DNA from: Cloacibacterium normanense | GTDB lineage: Bacteria; Bacteroidota; Bacteroidia; Flavobacteriales; Weeksellaceae | NCBI RefSeq assembly: GCF_002943105.1 | Contig: NZ_PTPZ01000009.1 | Location: 1 to 64,000 of the forward strand | Length of the DNA: 64,000 nt | Reading direction: 5' to 3' | The notes under the pieces: generated by a model | What the model saw: only the letters and a program-made list of their open reading frames with translations | Told to the model about the DNA's origin: nothing | Database searches by the model: none | Position numbers and translations under genes: made by a program | Shown here: piece by piece, positions 40,066-52,141 of the stretch | Numbering within the stretch: position 1 is the first letter of the stretch | Layout: each line of letters starts with the position of its first letter

Positions 40066-41544
40066 ATGATGAACGGAACCATGATTCAATATTTCCATTG
40101 GTACACAGAAGGCGATGGAAAACTTTGGGAAGAAGTACAACAAAACGCAAAATATTTAGCAGAACTTGGCATTACAATGGTTTGGTTACCACCTGCTTAC
40201 AAAGCTAATGGTGGCGGATTTTCTGTGGGTTATGATCCCTATGATTTATTTGATTTGGGAGAATTTGACCAAAAAGGTGGAATTCCTACCAAATATGGAA
40301 CTAAAGAACAATATATTTCTGCTATCAATATGCTTCGTGAAAAAGGAATTGGAGCAATTGTAGATATTGTTCTGAATCACAAAGCTGGCGGTGATGAAAA
40401 AGAACGCTTCCAAGTATACAAAGTAGACCCAAACAATCGACAAAATTTCATTTCTGAACCTTTTGAAATAGAAAGTTACACTAAATTTACTTTTCCGGGA
40501 AGAAATAAAAAATATTCAGATTTCGAATGGAATTTCACTTGTTTTACAGGCGTAGATTTTGCCGAAGGTGAAGAAGGAGATTTCATTTATCAAATTATTA
40601 CCGAACATGGTGATGGTTGGGAAGAAATGACCAGCGATGAAAAAGGAAATTACGATTTTTTGATGTACAATGACATCGAACATCGCAATCCTCATGTAAG
40701 AGAAGAACTTAATTATTGGGGAAAATGGTATCATGAAACCGTCGGTTTTGAAGGTGTTCGTTTAGATGCTGTGAAACATCAATCGCCTGAATTTTATAAA
40801 GAATGGCTTCAGTTATTACGAGCCAATACTGGTAAAAACCTCTTTGCAGTAGGAGAATTTTGGGCTCCCGGTGATTTACCACTTTTAGAAAAATATATTG
40901 AAGAAACCGAAGGTTGTATGAGCCTTTTTGATGCTTCTTTGCATTATAATTTGCATACTGCTTCACGATCGGGAAGTGAATTTGACATGCGAACAATTTT
41001 TGACAACACTTTGGTTCAAGCTCAACCAAATTTAGCTGTTACCGTTACTGATAACCATGACACTCAACCTTTGCAAGCTTTAGAAGCTCCTGTAGAACCT
41101 TGGTTTAAGCCGACTGCTTATGCATTAATTTTACTTAGACAAGAAGGTTTTCCTTGTGTTTTTTACCCAGATTTATTTGGAGCAACTTACAAAGATTATG
41201 GAAATGATGGCAATGAACACGAAATTTTCTTAGAAAAAGTAGACCAAATAGAAGAACTTTTGAAGTTGAGAAAAAATAATGCTTACGGAATGCAAAGAGA
41301 TTATTTCGAAGATGCTAATTGCATCGGTTGGACTCGAGAAGGTGATGGCGAACATAAAGGTTGTGCAGTAGTCATCAGCAATAAAGAACAATACGAAAAA
41401 CCTATGGAAATGGGAACTCAATATGCTGGTCAGTTTTTTTATGACGCATTAGGAAGATTCGAACATACTGTTCAAATTGATGAAAATGGTTGGGGAAATT
41501 TCACTGTTCCCGCTGGAAATGTAAGCGTTTGGATTCCTGAATAG
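40066..41544 (+). CDS. Cytoplasmic alpha-amylase (GH13, subfamily 5-like)
   Basis: 492 residues with no signal peptide, so the enzyme should act on internal or imported alpha-glucans. (beta/alpha)8 barrel motifs: GIGAIVDIVLNHKAGGD (region I), GFEGVRLDAVKH with the nucleophile aspartate (region II), LFAVGEFWAPGD with the acid/base glutamate (region III) and VTVTDNHDTQP (region IV). The N-terminal MIQYFHWYTEGDGKLWEEV is typical of bacterial intracellular amylases. It stands alone, without SusC/SusD or other glycan genes nearby. Confidence 0.92.
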   Translation: MMNGTMIQYFHWYTEGDGKLWEEVQQNAKYLAELGITMVWLPPAYKANGGGFSVGYDPYDLFDLGEFDQKGGIPTKYGTKEQYISAINMLREKGIGAIVDIVLNHKAGGDEKERFQVYKVDPNNRQNFISEPFEIESYTKFTFPGRNKKYSDFEWNFTCFTGVDFAEGEEGDFIYQIITEHGDGWEEMTSDEKGNYDFLMYNDIEHRNPHVREELNYWGKWYHETVGFEGVRLDAVKHQSPEFYKEWLQLLRANTGKNLFAVGEFWAPGDLPLLEKYIEETEGCMSLFDASLHYNLHTASRSGSEFDMRTIFDNTLVQAQPNLAVTVTDNHDTQPLQALEAPVEPWFKPTAYALILLRQEGFPCVFYPDLFGATYKDYGNDGNEHEIFLEKVDQIEELLKLRKNNAYGMQRDYFEDANCIGWTREGDGEHKGCAVVISNKEQYEKPMEMGTQYAGQFFYDALGRFEHTVQIDENGWGNFTVPAGNVSVWIPE

Positions 41545-41545
41545 T

Positions 41546-42823
41546 CTATTTCAAAGCTTTTTTAACTTCTGAAAATTTCCCATCAATAGGTTCTGAAATT
41601 TTTAAACCGAGAATTTCCGCAACCAAAGGATAAACACTCACATTCTGAAATTCATCGATTTCTGTTTGGTTTTTGAAAACATTTCCCCAAGCGTAAAAAA
41701 TGGCTTTCATTTCTGGTGTTTTTCTAGAATTGTAGCCATGTTTTCCTGCAGAAGTAGATTTTCCTTTTTCTAAAAATATTTTTGGCGCTTTTGGAACTAA
41801 TAAAATCTGACCGATACGGCTATATTTGTCATCTTTTGTTCCATAATGCAGTTTTCTAGGAAATTTTTTGGTCAAAAAAACTTGGTAATCTTCAGTTTTT
41901 GAATTTTTCAATTCACGAAATGCTGATTTTACCTCATCAGGATTTTTAACCACCACTCTGAGTAAGGTTTGAGAATTATAAATATCAAATCTTTCTTTAT
42001 TGAGAAGCATTTCTGGAATAGACAGTGGATTTTCTTTATCAACTTTAATCATTCCGTGGTCTGAAACGAAGATGAAATTCACGTTTTTCAAACCCAATTG
42101 ATTCACTTTTTCCACCAAATTTCCGATGGCGTTGTCTACCAACTGTACAGATTTTTCGGCTTCTGGAGATTCTGGTCCAAATCGATGACCTGCTCCATCT
42201 ACTTCTGGAAAATAAAGTGAAATAAAGTGCGGACGAACATTTTCTGGCAATTTTAACCAGTTCACTACTTTATTAATTTTTTCTTCAGGTGAAAATTTTT
42301 CGTGATAGTGATAATAGTAAGTTGGTCTTGTTTTTCCAGCGTCACTTGCAGAACCAACCCATTGCAGAGAAGCGGTAACCATTCCTTGTTGCTCTGCCAA
42401 ACTCCAAAGCGGAATTCCGCCGTACCAAGAACCATCTTCTGCATTTTCTTTTTTATTCATTGCATAGGCTTTTTTTCTGGAGTAATCATAGAAAAAATTA
42501 TCTACCAAACCGTGATGAGAAGGATATAAACCTGTAATAATAGACCAATGATTCGGGAAAGTGATGCTGGGGTAACTTGGCAACATGGCTTTTGCTTTTA
42601 CACCTTCATTTGAAAATTTTTGAAGATTTTGAGCATTATATTTTTCGGTATAATCATATCTGTAACCGTCTGCAGAAATAAAAATAAGGTATGGCTTTTC
42701 TAGTGCTTCTGTTGAATTAAATCTATTAGGAGTAATAACTTGGGCTGTATCAACCGCGAGATTATGTTGAGCAAAAAAGAGAGAAAACAGAAAAATAGTG
42801 AAACCCGAAAATATTTTTTTCAT
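41546..42823 (-). CDS. Nucleotide pyrophosphatase/phosphodiesterase-like alkaline phosphatase superfamily protein
   Basis: 425 residues from the ATG at 42823; the upstream extension starts before the promoter box and is rejected. Signal peptide 1-18 (MKKIFSGFTIFLFSLFFAQ). Catalytic fold: LIFISADGYRYDY (first metal aspartate), SYPSITFPNHWSIITGLYPSHHG (threonine nucleophile in TFPNH), SLYFPEVDGAGHRFGP and FVSDHGM (second metal site). It should hydrolyse nucleotide or other phosphodiesters in the periplasm. Convergent with amylase, one base between stops. Confidence 0.88.
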   Translation of the reverse strand: MKKIFSGFTIFLFSLFFAQHNLAVDTAQVITPNRFNSTEALEKPYLIFISADGYRYDYTEKYNAQNLQKFSNEGVKAKAMLPSYPSITFPNHWSIITGLYPSHHGLVDNFFYDYSRKKAYAMNKKENAEDGSWYGGIPLWSLAEQQGMVTASLQWVGSASDAGKTRPTYYYHYHEKFSPEEKINKVVNWLKLPENVRPHFISLYFPEVDGAGHRFGPESPEAEKSVQLVDNAIGNLVEKVNQLGLKNVNFIFVSDHGMIKVDKENPLSIPEMLLNKERFDIYNSQTLLRVVVKNPDEVKSAFRELKNSKTEDYQVFLTKKFPRKLHYGTKDDKYSRIGQILLVPKAPKIFLEKGKSTSAGKHGYNSRKTPEMKAIFYAWGNVFKNQTEIDEFQNVSVYPLVAEILGLKISEPIDGKFSEVKKALK

Positions 42824-42839
42824 TGCAGATGATTTGCTA

Positions 42840-42847
42840 CAAAAATA
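42840..42847 (-). promoter_or_regulatory. -7 box of the pyrophosphatase-like gene
   Basis: TATTTTTG on the minus strand, 16 nt before the ATG at 42823. Confidence 0.5.
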
Positions 42848-42868
42848 CACGTTTTTTGCAAAAAAAAT

Positions 42869-42892
42869 CCTAGCCATTTTAAAATGGCTAGG
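42869..42892 (-). terminator. Terminator of the DUF3467 gene
   Basis: Perfect 24-nt palindrome (CCTAGCCATTTT and complement) followed on the minus strand by T7, 26 bases after the DUF3467 stop. Confidence 0.9.
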
Positions 42893-42918
42893 ATTTAGAA
42901 TATTTTATTAAGTTTTGA

Positions 42919-43221
42919 TTATGCTTGAGCATTACCAGCACCTACTACGAAAGGTTCAACTTCTTTGATTTCTCCGAATTGAGCTTCATAGTTTTGGATA
43001 TTTTGTTGAAGAGCAGCTAAAACTCTTTTTGCATGAAGAGGAGCAAGGATTACTCTGCTTCTTACTTGAGCTTGCTGAACTCCTGGCATTAATTGAATGA
43101 AATCTAATACAAACTCAGATGGAGAGTGGTTTACTAATGCAAGGTTGCAATAAGCACCAGCTGCTACCATTTCGTTTAATTGAATATTGATGTTTTGATC
43201 TTGGTTTTGGTTGTTATCCAT
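42919..43221 (-). CDS. DUF3467 protein
   Basis: 100 residues. Matches DUF3467: INIQLNEMVAAGAYCNLALVNHSPSEFVLDFIQLMPGVQQAQVRSRVILAPLHAKRVLAALQQNI in segments (about 11-76). Acidic/glutamine-rich N-terminus. Function unknown; its place directly after rpoC is, to my recollection, conserved in Bacteroidota. A strong terminator lies between rpoC and this gene, so its expression depends on read-through or on its own promoter. Confidence 0.85.
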   Translation of the reverse strand: MDNNQNQDQNINIQLNEMVAAGAYCNLALVNHSPSEFVLDFIQLMPGVQQAQVRSRVILAPLHAKRVLAALQQNIQNYEAQFGEIKEVEPFVVGAGNAQA

Positions 43222-43256
43222 TTGTATAAGTTTTAATAAGTTAATATTTTACATTC

Positions 43257-43303
43257 AAAAAAAAAAGAAGGTTTAAAGAACAGTAGAACTGTCTTTAAAC
43301 CTT
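43257..43303 (-). terminator. Terminator after rpoC
   Basis: AAGGTTTAAAG / CTTTAAACCTT arms with inner ACAG/CTGT pairing, then a run of ten T on the minus strand. It separates rpoC from DUF3467. Confidence 0.85.
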
Positions 43304-43312
43304 ACATTCATA

Positions 43313-46300
43313 TTAATTTAAATCCTCGAATTCTTTTTTAGAACCCACGATTACACTTTGATAATCTTTAAGACCTGTACCTGCAGGAATTCTATGACCT
43401 ACGATTACATTTTCTTTAAGACCGTTTAGTTCGTCTACTTTACCAGACACTGCTGCTTCGTTTAGAACTTTAGTAGTCTCCTGGAATGATGCTGCAGACA
43501 TGAAAGACTTAGTCTGTAAAGCTGCTCTGGTAATACCTTGTAATACAGGCGTTGCAGTTGCAGTAAGTGCTTCACGAACTTCTACTAATTGAAGATCTTC
43601 TCTCTTCAGTTTAGAATTTTCGTCTCTCAATTCTCTAGCGGTAATCATTTGACCAGCTTTGAAAATTTTAGAATCTCCTGGTTCAGTTACAACTTTCAAT
43701 CCGAAAACTCTGTTGTTTTCTTCAAGGAAATCATATTTATGTTCTAGACTGTTTTCAAGGAATTGGGTATCACCTCCGTCTACGATTTCTACTTTAGTCA
43801 TCATCTGTCTTACGATGATTTCGAAATGCTTATCGTCAATTTTTACCCCTTGTAAACGGTAAACTTCTTGAATTTCGTTTACTAAGTACTCTTGAACAGC
43901 TGTTGGACCTTTGATTCTTAAGATATCATCTGGTGTTACAGAACCGTCAGAAAGTGGCGAACCAGCTCTCACGAAGTCGTTTTCTTGAACTAAGATTTGA
44001 TTAGAAAGTTTTACTAAATATTTCTTAATCTCACCCGTTTTAGATTCTACGATTAATTCACGGTTACCTCTCTTAATTTTACCATAAGAAACTACCCCGT
44101 CAATTTCTGTAACTACAGCAGGATTAGAAGGATTTCTCGCTTCGAATAATTCGGTTACTCTTGGTAAACCTCCTGTAATATCCCCTGCTTTTGCAGATTT
44201 TCTAGGAATTTTGATTAAGACTTTACCAGCCTTAATTTTTTCACCATCATTTACCATTAAGTGGGCTCCTACTGGTAAGTTGTATGCTTTTTGCTCAACT
44301 CCTTTAGAATCTACCACTTTCAAGGTAGGAATGGCTTTCTTATTTCTAGATTCTGAGATTACTTTTTCTTCGAAACCTGTTTGTTCGTCGATTTCTAATT
44401 GGAAAGAAACCCCTTGAATAATATCTTCGTATTCTACTTTACCAGCAGTTTCTGCGATGATAACCGCGTTATATGGATCCCATTTTGCAATAAGGTCTCC
44501 TTTTTTCACTTTATCACCAGGTTTTACAGAAAGTGCAGAACCATAAGGTACGTTTGCTACCATTAATGGAGTTCTCGCTGCATTATCTGCCACTAAACGG
44601 AATTCTGTAGAACGAGAAATTACGATATCTGCTTCATTACCGTTTTCATCTTCAGAAATAATGGTTCTTAATTCGTCAAATTCTACGATACCATCTCTCT
44701 TAGCAACGATAGTAGGATTTTCTGAAACGTTTCCTGCAGTTCCCCCTTGGTGGAAAGTTCTCAGTGTAAGCTGAGTACCTGGTTCCCCAATTGATTGTGC
44801 CGCAATTACACCTACAGCTTCTCCCATGTGAATCATCTTGCCTGTAGCTAGGTTACGTCCGTAACATTTCGCACAGATACCTTTTTTAGCTTCACAAGTT
44901 AATGGTGAACGAACTTCTACAGTTTCTATACCCGCTTCTTCTACTTTTTTAGCAAGCTCTTCGTTAATTAACTCATCTGCGTGAACTAAAATTTCGTCGT
45001 TTTCTGGGTTATAGATGTCGTGAAGAGAAACTCTACCAAGAATTCTTTCTGATAGTTTTTCTACGATTTCATCATTTTTCTTCAATGCAGCTACTTCTGT
45101 ACCTCTTAATGTACCACAATCATCTTCTGTAATGATTACGTCTTGAGCTACGTCTACTAATCTTCTTGTTAAGTAACCAGCATCCGCAGTTTTAAGAGCG
45201 GTATCCGCAAGACCTTTACGAGCACCGTGGGTAGAAATAAAGTATTCCAAAATTGACAAACCTTCTTTAAAGTTCGCTATAATTGGGTTTTCGATGATCT
45301 CTGCTCCTACTGCACCAGCTTTTTGTGGTTTTGCCATCAAACCTCTCATACCAGATAACTGACGAATCTGTTCTTTAGAACCCCTCGCTCCAGAATCTAG
45401 CATCATATATACAGAGTTGAATCCACCTTGGTCAGATTTCATTCTGCTCATAATCATCTCAGTAAGACCAGCATTGGTATTGGTCCAAACGTCAATTACT
45501 TGGTTATAACGTTCTGTATCTGTGATAAGACCCATGTTATAGTTCCCTTTAATCTCGTCTACTGTTTCAATTGCTTGAGCAATCATGGTTTTCTTTTCTG
45601 CTGGTACTACAATATCAGCCAGTGAGAAAGATAGACCGCCTTTGAAAGCGTTCATATAACCAAGATTTTTCATATCATCAAGGAACTTAACAGTAGTTGG
45701 GAAATCTGTATCTGCTAAGATTTTACCAATTACGTTTCTTAATGATTTTTTAGTCAATAATTCATCAATATAACCTACTTGTTTAGGAACAATTTGGTTA
45801 AATAGAATTCTACCAACTGTAGTATCTTGAAGTTTAGTTACGATTTCTCCTTCTTCTGTTTTAAATGGAAGTCTACATCTTACTTTAGCGTTAAGAGAAA
45901 CTTGACCTTCAGAGTAAGCAATTTCTACTTCTTCTGGAGAATAGAATACTAAACCTTCACCTTTTACCTTGTGCGTTTCTGTAGAATGCGCTTCTTTGGT
46001 CATGAAATATAGACCAAGAACCATGTCCTGAGAAGGTACGGTAATAGGAGAACCATTTGCAGGGTTCAAGATATTCTGAGAACCTAACATTAATAACTGA
46101 GCTTCTAGAATTGCTTCTGGGCCTAAAGGTAAGTGTACCGCCATCTGGTCACCATCGAAGTCGGCGTTGAATGCCGTAGTTACTAACGGGTGAAGTTGGA
46201 TAGCTTTACCTTCAATCATTTTAGGCTGGAACGCTTGGATACCCAATCTGTGAAGGGTAGGTGCACGGTTCAATAGAACTGGGTGACCTTTCATCACGTT

Positions 46301-47578
46301 TTCTAGAATATCATAAACTACTGGTTCTTTTCTATCAATAATTCTTTTTGCAGATTTTACTGTTTTTACAATACCTCTTTCAATAAGTTTTCTAATGATA
46401 AATGGTTTGTAAAGTTCTGCTGCCATATCTTTAGGAATACCACACTCATGTAATTGTAAGTTAGGACCTACAACAATAACCGAACGTGCAGAGTAGTCTA
46501 CCCTTTTCCCTAATAAGTTCTGACGGAAACGACCTTGCTTACCTTTCAATGAATCTGAAAGGGATTTCAATGGTCTGTTTGATTCTGATTTTACAGCAGA
46601 TGATTTTCTAGTATTATCAAATAATGAATCTACCGCTTCTTGAAGCATACGCTTCTCATTTCTCAAGATAACTTCTGGAGCTTTAATCTCTAAAAGTCTC
46701 TTTAGACGGTTGTTTCTAATGATAACTCTTCTGTATAAATCATTTAAATCTGATGTAGCGAATCTACCACCATCTAGTGGAACTAATGGTCTTAATTCTG
46801 GTGGAATTACAGGAAGAACACGCATCACCATCCATTCTGGGCGGTTAATCATTCTGGTATTAGCACCTCTAAGAGCTTCTACTACAGATAATCTTTTTAA
46901 TGCTTCAGTTCTTCTTTGTTTAGAAGATTCATTGTGAGCTTTGTGACGAAGATCGTAAGAAAGAGCATCTAAATCAATTCTCTTTAACAATTCTTCCACA
47001 GCTTCAGCACCCATTTTAGCAACAAATTTGTTAGGGTCTGTATCTTCTAAATATTGATTTTCGATAGGAAGGGTTTCTAAAACATCTAGATATTCTTCTT
47101 CTGTTAAGAATTCTTTGTCTTCGAAATCAGAACCGTCTGCTTTTTTAGCGATACCTTGTTGGATTACTACATATCTTTCGTAGTAGATAATCATATCTAA
47201 TTTCTTAGAAGGTAATCCTAAAAGGTAACCAATTTTGTTTGGAAGTGAGCGGAAATACCAGATGTGAGCAACTGGAACCACTAAATTAATGTGTCCAATT
47301 CTCTCTCTACGTACTTTTTTCTCGGTAACTTCTACACCACAACGGTCACAAACGATGCCTTTGTATCGAATTCTCTTATATTTTCCACAAGCACATTCGT
47401 AATCCTTTACAGGACCGAAGATTTTCTCGCAGAATAAACCATCTCTTTCTGGTTTGTGAGTTCTATAGTTAATCGTTTCTGGTTTTAGCACCTCTCCTTT
47501 TGACTCTTGAAGAATGATTTCAGGAGAAGCTAAACCGATGGTGATTTTACTAAATCTACTTGTTTTATTTTTTGACAT
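43313..47578 (-). CDS. rpoC: RNA polymerase subunit beta'
   Basis: 1421 residues. Largest catalytic subunit. Seen are the N-terminal zinc site [20 protein letters not shown] (about 61-80), [29 protein letters not shown], the active-site [12 protein letters not shown] (catalytic aspartates, about 468-479), the second zinc site [14 protein letters not shown], and the trigger/bridge region with [18 protein letters not shown]. It follows rpoB by 33 bases. Length is usual for Bacteroidota, with a standard insertion pattern. Confidence 0.99.
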   Translation of the reverse strand: MSKNKTSRFSKITIGLASPEIILQESKGEVLKPETINYRTHKPERDGLFCEKIFGPVKDYECACGKYKRIRYKGIVCDRCGVEVTEKKVRRERIGHINLVVPVAHIWYFRSLPNKIGYLLGLPSKKLDMIIYYERYVVIQQGIAKKADGSDFEDKEFLTEEEYLDVLETLPIENQYLEDTDPNKFVAKMGAEAVEELLKRIDLDALSYDLRHKAHNESSKQRRTEALKRLSVVEALRGANTRMINRPEWMVMRVLPVIPPELRPLVPLDGGRFATSDLNDLYRRVIIRNNRLKRLLEIKAPEVILRNEKRMLQEAVDSLFDNTRKSSAVKSESNRPLKSLSDSLKGKQGRFRQNLLGKRVDYSARSVIVVGPNLQLHECGIPKDMAAELYKPFIIRKLIERGIVKTVKSAKRIIDRKEPVVYDILENVMKGHPVLLNRAPTLHRLGIQAFQPKMIEGKAIQLHPLVTTAFNADFDGDQMAVHLPLGPEAILEAQLLMLGSQNILNPANGSPITVPSQDMVLGLYFMTKEAHSTETHKVKGEGLVFYSPEEVEIAYSEGQVSLNAKVRCRLPFKTEEGEIVTKLQDTTVGRILFNQIVPKQVGYIDELLTKKSLRNVIGKILADTDFPTTVKFLDDMKNLGYMNAFKGGLSFSLADIVVPAEKKTMIAQAIETVDEIKGNYNMGLITDTERYNQVIDVWTNTNAGLTEMIMSRMKSDQGGFNSVYMMLDSGARGSKEQIRQLSGMRGLMAKPQKAGAVGAEIIENPIIANFKEGLSILEYFISTHGARKGLADTALKTADAGYLTRRLVDVAQDVIITEDDCGTLRGTEVAALKKNDEIVEKLSERILGRVSLHDIYNPENDEILVHADELINEELAKKVEEAGIETVEVRSPLTCEAKKGICAKCYGRNLATGKMIHMGEAVGVIAAQSIGEPGTQLTLRTFHQGGTAGNVSENPTIVAKRDGIVEFDELRTIISEDENGNEADIVISRSTEFRLVADNAARTPLMVANVPYGSALSVKPGDKVKKGDLIAKWDPYNAVIIAETAGKVEYEDIIQGVSFQLEIDEQTGFEEKVISESRNKKAIPTLKVVDSKGVEQKAYNLPVGAHLMVNDGEKIKAGKVLIKIPRKSAKAGDITGGLPRVTELFEARNPSNPAVVTEIDGVVSYGKIKRGNRELIVESKTGEIKKYLVKLSNQILVQENDFVRAGSPLSDGSVTPDDILRIKGPTAVQEYLVNEIQEVYRLQGVKIDDKHFEIIVRQMMTKVEIVDGGDTQFLENSLEHKYDFLEENNRVFGLKVVTEPGDSKIFKAGQMITARELRDENSKLKREDLQLVEVREALTATATPVLQGITRAALQTKSFMSAASFQETTKVLNEAAVSGKVDELNGLKENVIVGHRIPAGTGLKDYQSVIVGSKKEFEDLN

Positions 47579-47611
47579 AATCTGTTCAAATAAAAATTAA
47601 AAAAATGAGGA

Positions 47612-50600
47612 TTACTCTTCCAATCTTATATCAAGACCTAGACCTTGTAATTCGTGTAACAATACGTTGAAAGATTCTGGAATACCAGGTTCTGGCATAG
47701 CCTCACCTTTTGCGATTGCTTCATACGTTTTCGCTCTACCGATTACGTCGTCTGATTTCACGGTTAAGATTTCTCTCAAGATGTTAGACGCTCCGAATGC
47801 TTCTAGAGCCCAAACCTCCATCTCTCCGAATCTCTGACCACCGAATTGTGCTTTACCTCCTAATGGTTGCTGAGTAATTAATGAATAAGGACCGATAGAA
47901 CGTGCGTGCATCTTATCATCTACCATGTGTCCTAGTTTCAACATATAAATTACCCCAACTGTAGCAGGCTGAGTAAATCTCTCACCAGTACCACCATCAT
48001 ATAAATAAGTACTTCCGTAGATAGGAAGACCTGCTTTTTCGGTGTATTCTGTGATTTGTTCTAAGCTTGCACCATCAAAGATAGGAGTAGCAAATTTTAA
48101 TCCTAATTTTTTACCAGCCCATCCTAAAACGGTTTCGTAAATCTGACCGATGTTCATACGAGAAGGTACACCTAGTGGATTCAATACGATATCTACAGGA
48201 GTTCCGTCTTCTAAGAATGGCATATCTTCTTCTCTTACGATTCTAGACACGATACCTTTGTTACCGTGACGACCTGCCATTTTATCACCTACGTTTAATT
48301 TACGTTTTTTAGCGATGTATACTTTAGCTAGTTTAATGATACCTGCTGGTAGTTCGTCTCCAATAGAAATAGCATATTTCTCACGGTTTTTAACTCCTTG
48401 AATATCATTATATTTAATTTTATAATTATGAATTAATTGTTTAATTAAATCATTTTTATCAGCATCTACAGTCCAATCTGCACCACTTACGTTTACATAA
48501 TCTTCTACAGATTGAAGAAGTTTAAGCGTAAACTTAGCTCCTTTTGGAATGATTTCTTCTTCTAAGTCGTTATTAACACCTTGAGAAGTTTTACCATTAA
48601 CAAGAGTATTTAATTTTTCAAGAAGGGTATTTCTTAATTCATCGAATTGAGCTTTGTATCTGTTTTCGATTTCTTCAAGTTTTAACTTCTCTTCAGTTCT
48701 TTTCTTCTTGTCTTTGATGTTTCTTGAGAATAATTTTTTGTTGATAACAACACCTCTCAGTGAAGAGTCTGCTTTTAATGAAGCATCTTTTACATCACCA
48801 GCTTTGTCACCAAAGATTGCTCTCAATAGTTTTTCTTCTGGTGTAGGATCAGATTCACCTTTTGGAGTAATTTTACCAATTAAGATATCACCAGGCTTCA
48901 CTTCTGCACCAATTCTAATCATACCGTTTTCATCAAGGTCTTTCGTAGCCTCTTCAGAAACGTTAGGAATATCTGCAGTTAGTTCTTCCATACCTAGTTT
49001 GGTATCTCTTACCTCTAGTGAATACTCATCTACGTGTATAGAAGTAAACCAGTCTTCTCTTACTACTTTCTCGTTGATTACAATCGCATCCTCGAAGTTA
49101 TACCCTTTCCAAGGCATGAAGGCTACAGTAAGGTTTCTACCAATAGCTAATTCTCCTTTTTCGGTAGCGTAACCATCACAAAGCACTTGTCCTTTTACTA
49201 CGGTATCACCCACTCTTACGTTTGGTCTAAGAGTAATGGTAGTAGATTGGTTGGTTTTTCTGAACTTAGTTAAGTTATATGTTTTAGTAGCAGATTCGAA
49301 TTGTACTAAATCCTCATCTTCGCTTCTTTCGTATTTAATTACGATTTTGTCTGCATCTACATATTCTACTACACCATTTCCTTCAGCATTAATTAAGATT
49401 CTAGAATCTGTAGCCACTTGTTTTTCTAAACCTGTACCTACGATTGGAGCTTCTGGTTTTAACAATGGAACAGCCTGACGCATCATGTTAGATCCCATCA
49501 ATGCACGGTTCGCATCATCATGCTCCAAGAAAGGAATTAAAGATGCAGAAATACCAGCAATCTGGTTAGGTGCGATATCTAATAAGTCTACTTGACTAGG
49601 CTCTACTACTGGATAGTCACCATCAAGACGAGCAATAACTCTTTCTGTATTGAAACTTCCATCTTCTGCTAAATCTACGTTTGCCTGAGCAATGATTTTA
49701 GATTCTTCATCTTCTGCATTTAAATAGATTGGTGCTGCAGAGAAATCTACTTTACCATTTTCTACTTTTCTATATGGAGTTTCGATGAAACCTAAATTAT
49801 TGATTTTAGCATAACATCCTAATGAAGAAATCAAACCGATGTTTGGTCCTTCTGGAGTTTCAATCGGACAAATTCTTCCGTAGTGAGTATGGTGAACGTC
49901 ACGCACCTCGAAACCTGCTCTTTCTCTTGATAAACCACCAGGTCCTAAAGCTGAAAGTCTTCTCTTATGAGTGATTTCAGATAGTGGGTTGGTTTGGTCC
50001 ATGAACTGAGAAAGCTGGTTGGTACCAAAGAATGAGTTGATTACTGATGTTAATGTTTTAGCATTTACTAAGTCTAATGGCGTAAAGATTTCGTTATCTC
50101 TTACGTTCATTCTTTCTTTAATTGTTCTCGCAATTCTAGAAAGACCTACACCGAATTGACCAGCTAATTGCTCACCAACAGTTTTAATTCTTCTGTTTGA
50201 TAAGTGGTCGATATCGTCAACTTCAGTTTTAGAGTTTGCAAGCTCTATTAAGTGTCTTACGATAGAGATAATATCTTCTTTAGTAAGAACTTCTGTAGTA
50301 GTAGGGATGTTAAGACCTAGTTTTTTGTTCAATCTGTAACGACCAACTTCACCTAATGAATATCTTTGTTCAGAGAAGAATAATTTTTCGATAATTCCTC
50401 TTGCAGTTTCTTCATCTGGTGGATCTGCGTTACGTAACTGACGATAAATGTATTCTACCGCTTCTTTTTCTGAGTTGGTAGGGTCTTTTTGTAATGTATT
50501 TTGAATGATAGAGAATTCACCGCTATTTTCGTTGTGGATTAAGATAGACTTAACACCAGCATCTAAAATAAGGTCTAAGTGTTCTTTTTCAAGAACAGTT

Positions 50601-51439
50601 TCTCTGTCAAGGATAATTTCATTTCTTTCGATAGAAACTACTTCACCTGTATCTTCGTCTACGAAATCTTCGAACCAAGTATTCAATACTCTCGCTGCTA
50701 AAGTTCTACCTTGAACTTTTTTAAGATTCGCTTTAGATACTTTTACTTCTTCTGCCAAGTCAAAAATCTGAAGAATTTCTTTATCAGACTCATAACCGAT
50801 TGCTCTAAGTAATGTAGTTAAAGGTAATTTCTTTTTACGGTCAATATACGCATACATTACGTTATTGATATCCGTAGTAAATTCCATCCAAGATCCTTTG
50901 AAAGGGATAATTCTTGAATAGTACAATTTAGTTCCGTTTGCGTGATACGTCTGTCCAAAGAATACACCTGGAGATCTGTGTAACTGTGTTACAATTACAC
51001 GTTCTGCACCATTGATGATGAATGAACCAGAAGGAGTCATGTAAGGAACTGGACCTAAATATACATCTTGAATTACTGTCTGGAAATCTTCATGTTCCGG
51101 GTCAGTACAGTATAGTTTAAGTCTTGCTTTAAGAGGCACACTGTAAGTAAGTCCTCTTTCCACGCATTCGTCAATAGAATAACGAGGAGAATCTACCAAA
51201 TAATCTAGAAATTCTAATACGAATTGATTTCTAGAATCTGTAATAGGAAAGTTTTCTTGAAAAGTCTTGTAAAGACCCTCATTCACTCTGTCCTCAGGAA
51301 GTGTATCTAACTGGAAAAACTCTTTGAAAGATTGCAACTGGATATCTAAGAAATCCGGAGTCACAACGTTCCCTTTCGCAGAAGAAAAGTTAATTCTTTG
51401 ATTTTCCTGAGTGCTTGTGATAGCTTTTGATTTACTCAT
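47612..51439 (-). CDS. rpoB: RNA polymerase subunit beta
   Basis: 1275 residues. Carries the rifampicin region ([33 protein letters not shown] in segments, about 490-520), the [14 protein letters not shown] motif, [21 protein letters not shown] (about 1075) and the C-terminal [18 protein letters not shown] clamp. Residues at the usual rifampicin sites look wild type. A 267-bp leader separates it from rplL. Confidence 0.99.
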   Translation of the reverse strand: MSKSKAITSTQENQRINFSSAKGNVVTPDFLDIQLQSFKEFFQLDTLPEDRVNEGLYKTFQENFPITDSRNQFVLEFLDYLVDSPRYSIDECVERGLTYSVPLKARLKLYCTDPEHEDFQTVIQDVYLGPVPYMTPSGSFIINGAERVIVTQLHRSPGVFFGQTYHANGTKLYYSRIIPFKGSWMEFTTDINNVMYAYIDRKKKLPLTTLLRAIGYESDKEILQIFDLAEEVKVSKANLKKVQGRTLAARVLNTWFEDFVDEDTGEVVSIERNEIILDRETVLEKEHLDLILDAGVKSILIHNENSGEFSIIQNTLQKDPTNSEKEAVEYIYRQLRNADPPDEETARGIIEKLFFSEQRYSLGEVGRYRLNKKLGLNIPTTTEVLTKEDIISIVRHLIELANSKTEVDDIDHLSNRRIKTVGEQLAGQFGVGLSRIARTIKERMNVRDNEIFTPLDLVNAKTLTSVINSFFGTNQLSQFMDQTNPLSEITHKRRLSALGPGGLSRERAGFEVRDVHHTHYGRICPIETPEGPNIGLISSLGCYAKINNLGFIETPYRKVENGKVDFSAAPIYLNAEDEESKIIAQANVDLAEDGSFNTERVIARLDGDYPVVEPSQVDLLDIAPNQIAGISASLIPFLEHDDANRALMGSNMMRQAVPLLKPEAPIVGTGLEKQVATDSRILINAEGNGVVEYVDADKIVIKYERSEDEDLVQFESATKTYNLTKFRKTNQSTTITLRPNVRVGDTVVKGQVLCDGYATEKGELAIGRNLTVAFMPWKGYNFEDAIVINEKVVREDWFTSIHVDEYSLEVRDTKLGMEELTADIPNVSEEATKDLDENGMIRIGAEVKPGDILIGKITPKGESDPTPEEKLLRAIFGDKAGDVKDASLKADSSLRGVVINKKLFSRNIKDKKKRTEEKLKLEEIENRYKAQFDELRNTLLEKLNTLVNGKTSQGVNNDLEEEIIPKGAKFTLKLLQSVEDYVNVSGADWTVDADKNDLIKQLIHNYKIKYNDIQGVKNREKYAISIGDELPAGIIKLAKVYIAKKRKLNVGDKMAGRHGNKGIVSRIVREEDMPFLEDGTPVDIVLNPLGVPSRMNIGQIYETVLGWAGKKLGLKFATPIFDGASLEQITEYTEKAGLPIYGSTYLYDGGTGERFTQPATVGVIYMLKLGHMVDDKMHARSIGPYSLITQQPLGGKAQFGGQRFGEMEVWALEAFGASNILREILTVKSDDVIGRAKTYEAIAKGEAMPEPGIPESFNVLLHELQGLGLDIRLEE

Positions 51440-51657
51440 AAAATGGTAAGAAAAGTTGGGTTAAAAAATATTTTACTTTATTTTGAAAAATATCAGCAAG
51501 ATTAAAGACTAACGTCTTCGCTCTTAACTAACTGCAACACTGGTATATCTTTTCACAGTGTAGTGCAAAATATTTTTTCTTTAGAATTTAAAATTTTCAA
51601 ATAATTGAAAATCAGTGAGTTATAATTTTAAAACAATTTAACTCTTAAAATAGACAT

Positions 51658-51683
51658 AGACCTACCCAATTCTGGGAAGGTCT
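51658..51683 (-). promoter_or_regulatory. Hairpin in the rplL-rpoB interval (attenuator-like)
   Basis: AGACCT.CCC / GGG.AGGTCT stem, 24 bases after the rplL stop and without a long T-run on the minus strand. It sits where other bacteria have an attenuator or processing site reducing rpoBC relative to ribosomal protein expression. A weaker ACACTG/CAGTGT hairpin lies further down (about 51540-51565) in the same 267-bp interval; nothing else was recognised there. Confidence 0.5.
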
Positions 51684-51706
51684 AAGTCTTATACGGTGTA
51701 AATAGA

Positions 51707-52075
51707 TTATTTTAATTCTACTTCTGCACCAGCTTCTTCTAATTGCTTCTTAAGAGCTTCAGCTTCATCTTTAGATGCACCTTCTTTAATTGCAGTTGGA
51801 GCACCATCTACCATATCTTTAGCTTCTTTAAGACCAGCACCAGTTAAATCTTTTACTAATTTAACGATAGCTAATTTAGAAGCACCAGCTGATTTAAGGA
51901 TTACGTCGAATTCAGTTTTTTCTTCAGCAGCATCAGCAGCTCCACCAGCAGCTACAACTACAGCAGCAGCAGCAGGCTCAATTCCGTACTCATCCTTAAG
52001 GATAGCAGCAAGTTCGTTTACGTCTTTTACAGTTAAGTTTACTAGCGTTTCAGCTAAATTTTTTAAATCTGACAT
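51707..52075 (-). CDS. rplL: Ribosomal protein bL12 (L7/L12)
   Basis: 122 residues. Stalk protein that recruits translation factors. N-terminal dimerisation helix (about 1-30), alanine/glycine-rich hinge (about 36-52, [18 protein letters not shown]) and C-terminal factor-binding domain with [39 protein letters not shown]. Follows rplJ on the same strand. Confidence 0.98.
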   Translation of the reverse strand: MSDLKNLAETLVNLTVKDVNELAAILKDEYGIEPAAAAVVVAAGGAADAAEEKTEFDVILKSAGASKLAIVKLVKDLTGAGLKEAKDMVDGAPTAIKEGASKDEAEALKKQLEEAGAEVELK

Positions 52076-52141
52076 TGTATTAATGTTTAAATTGTTGAAC
52101 GATTTATGTTATTTTTTTGAGTGTCTATTGAGACGGTTTAA

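Noticed and set aside
48654-49172. 172-codon open frame antisense to rpoB
   Set aside because: Serine/phenylalanine-rich composition typical of the reverse complement of a conserved gene; rpoB on the other strand is certain.
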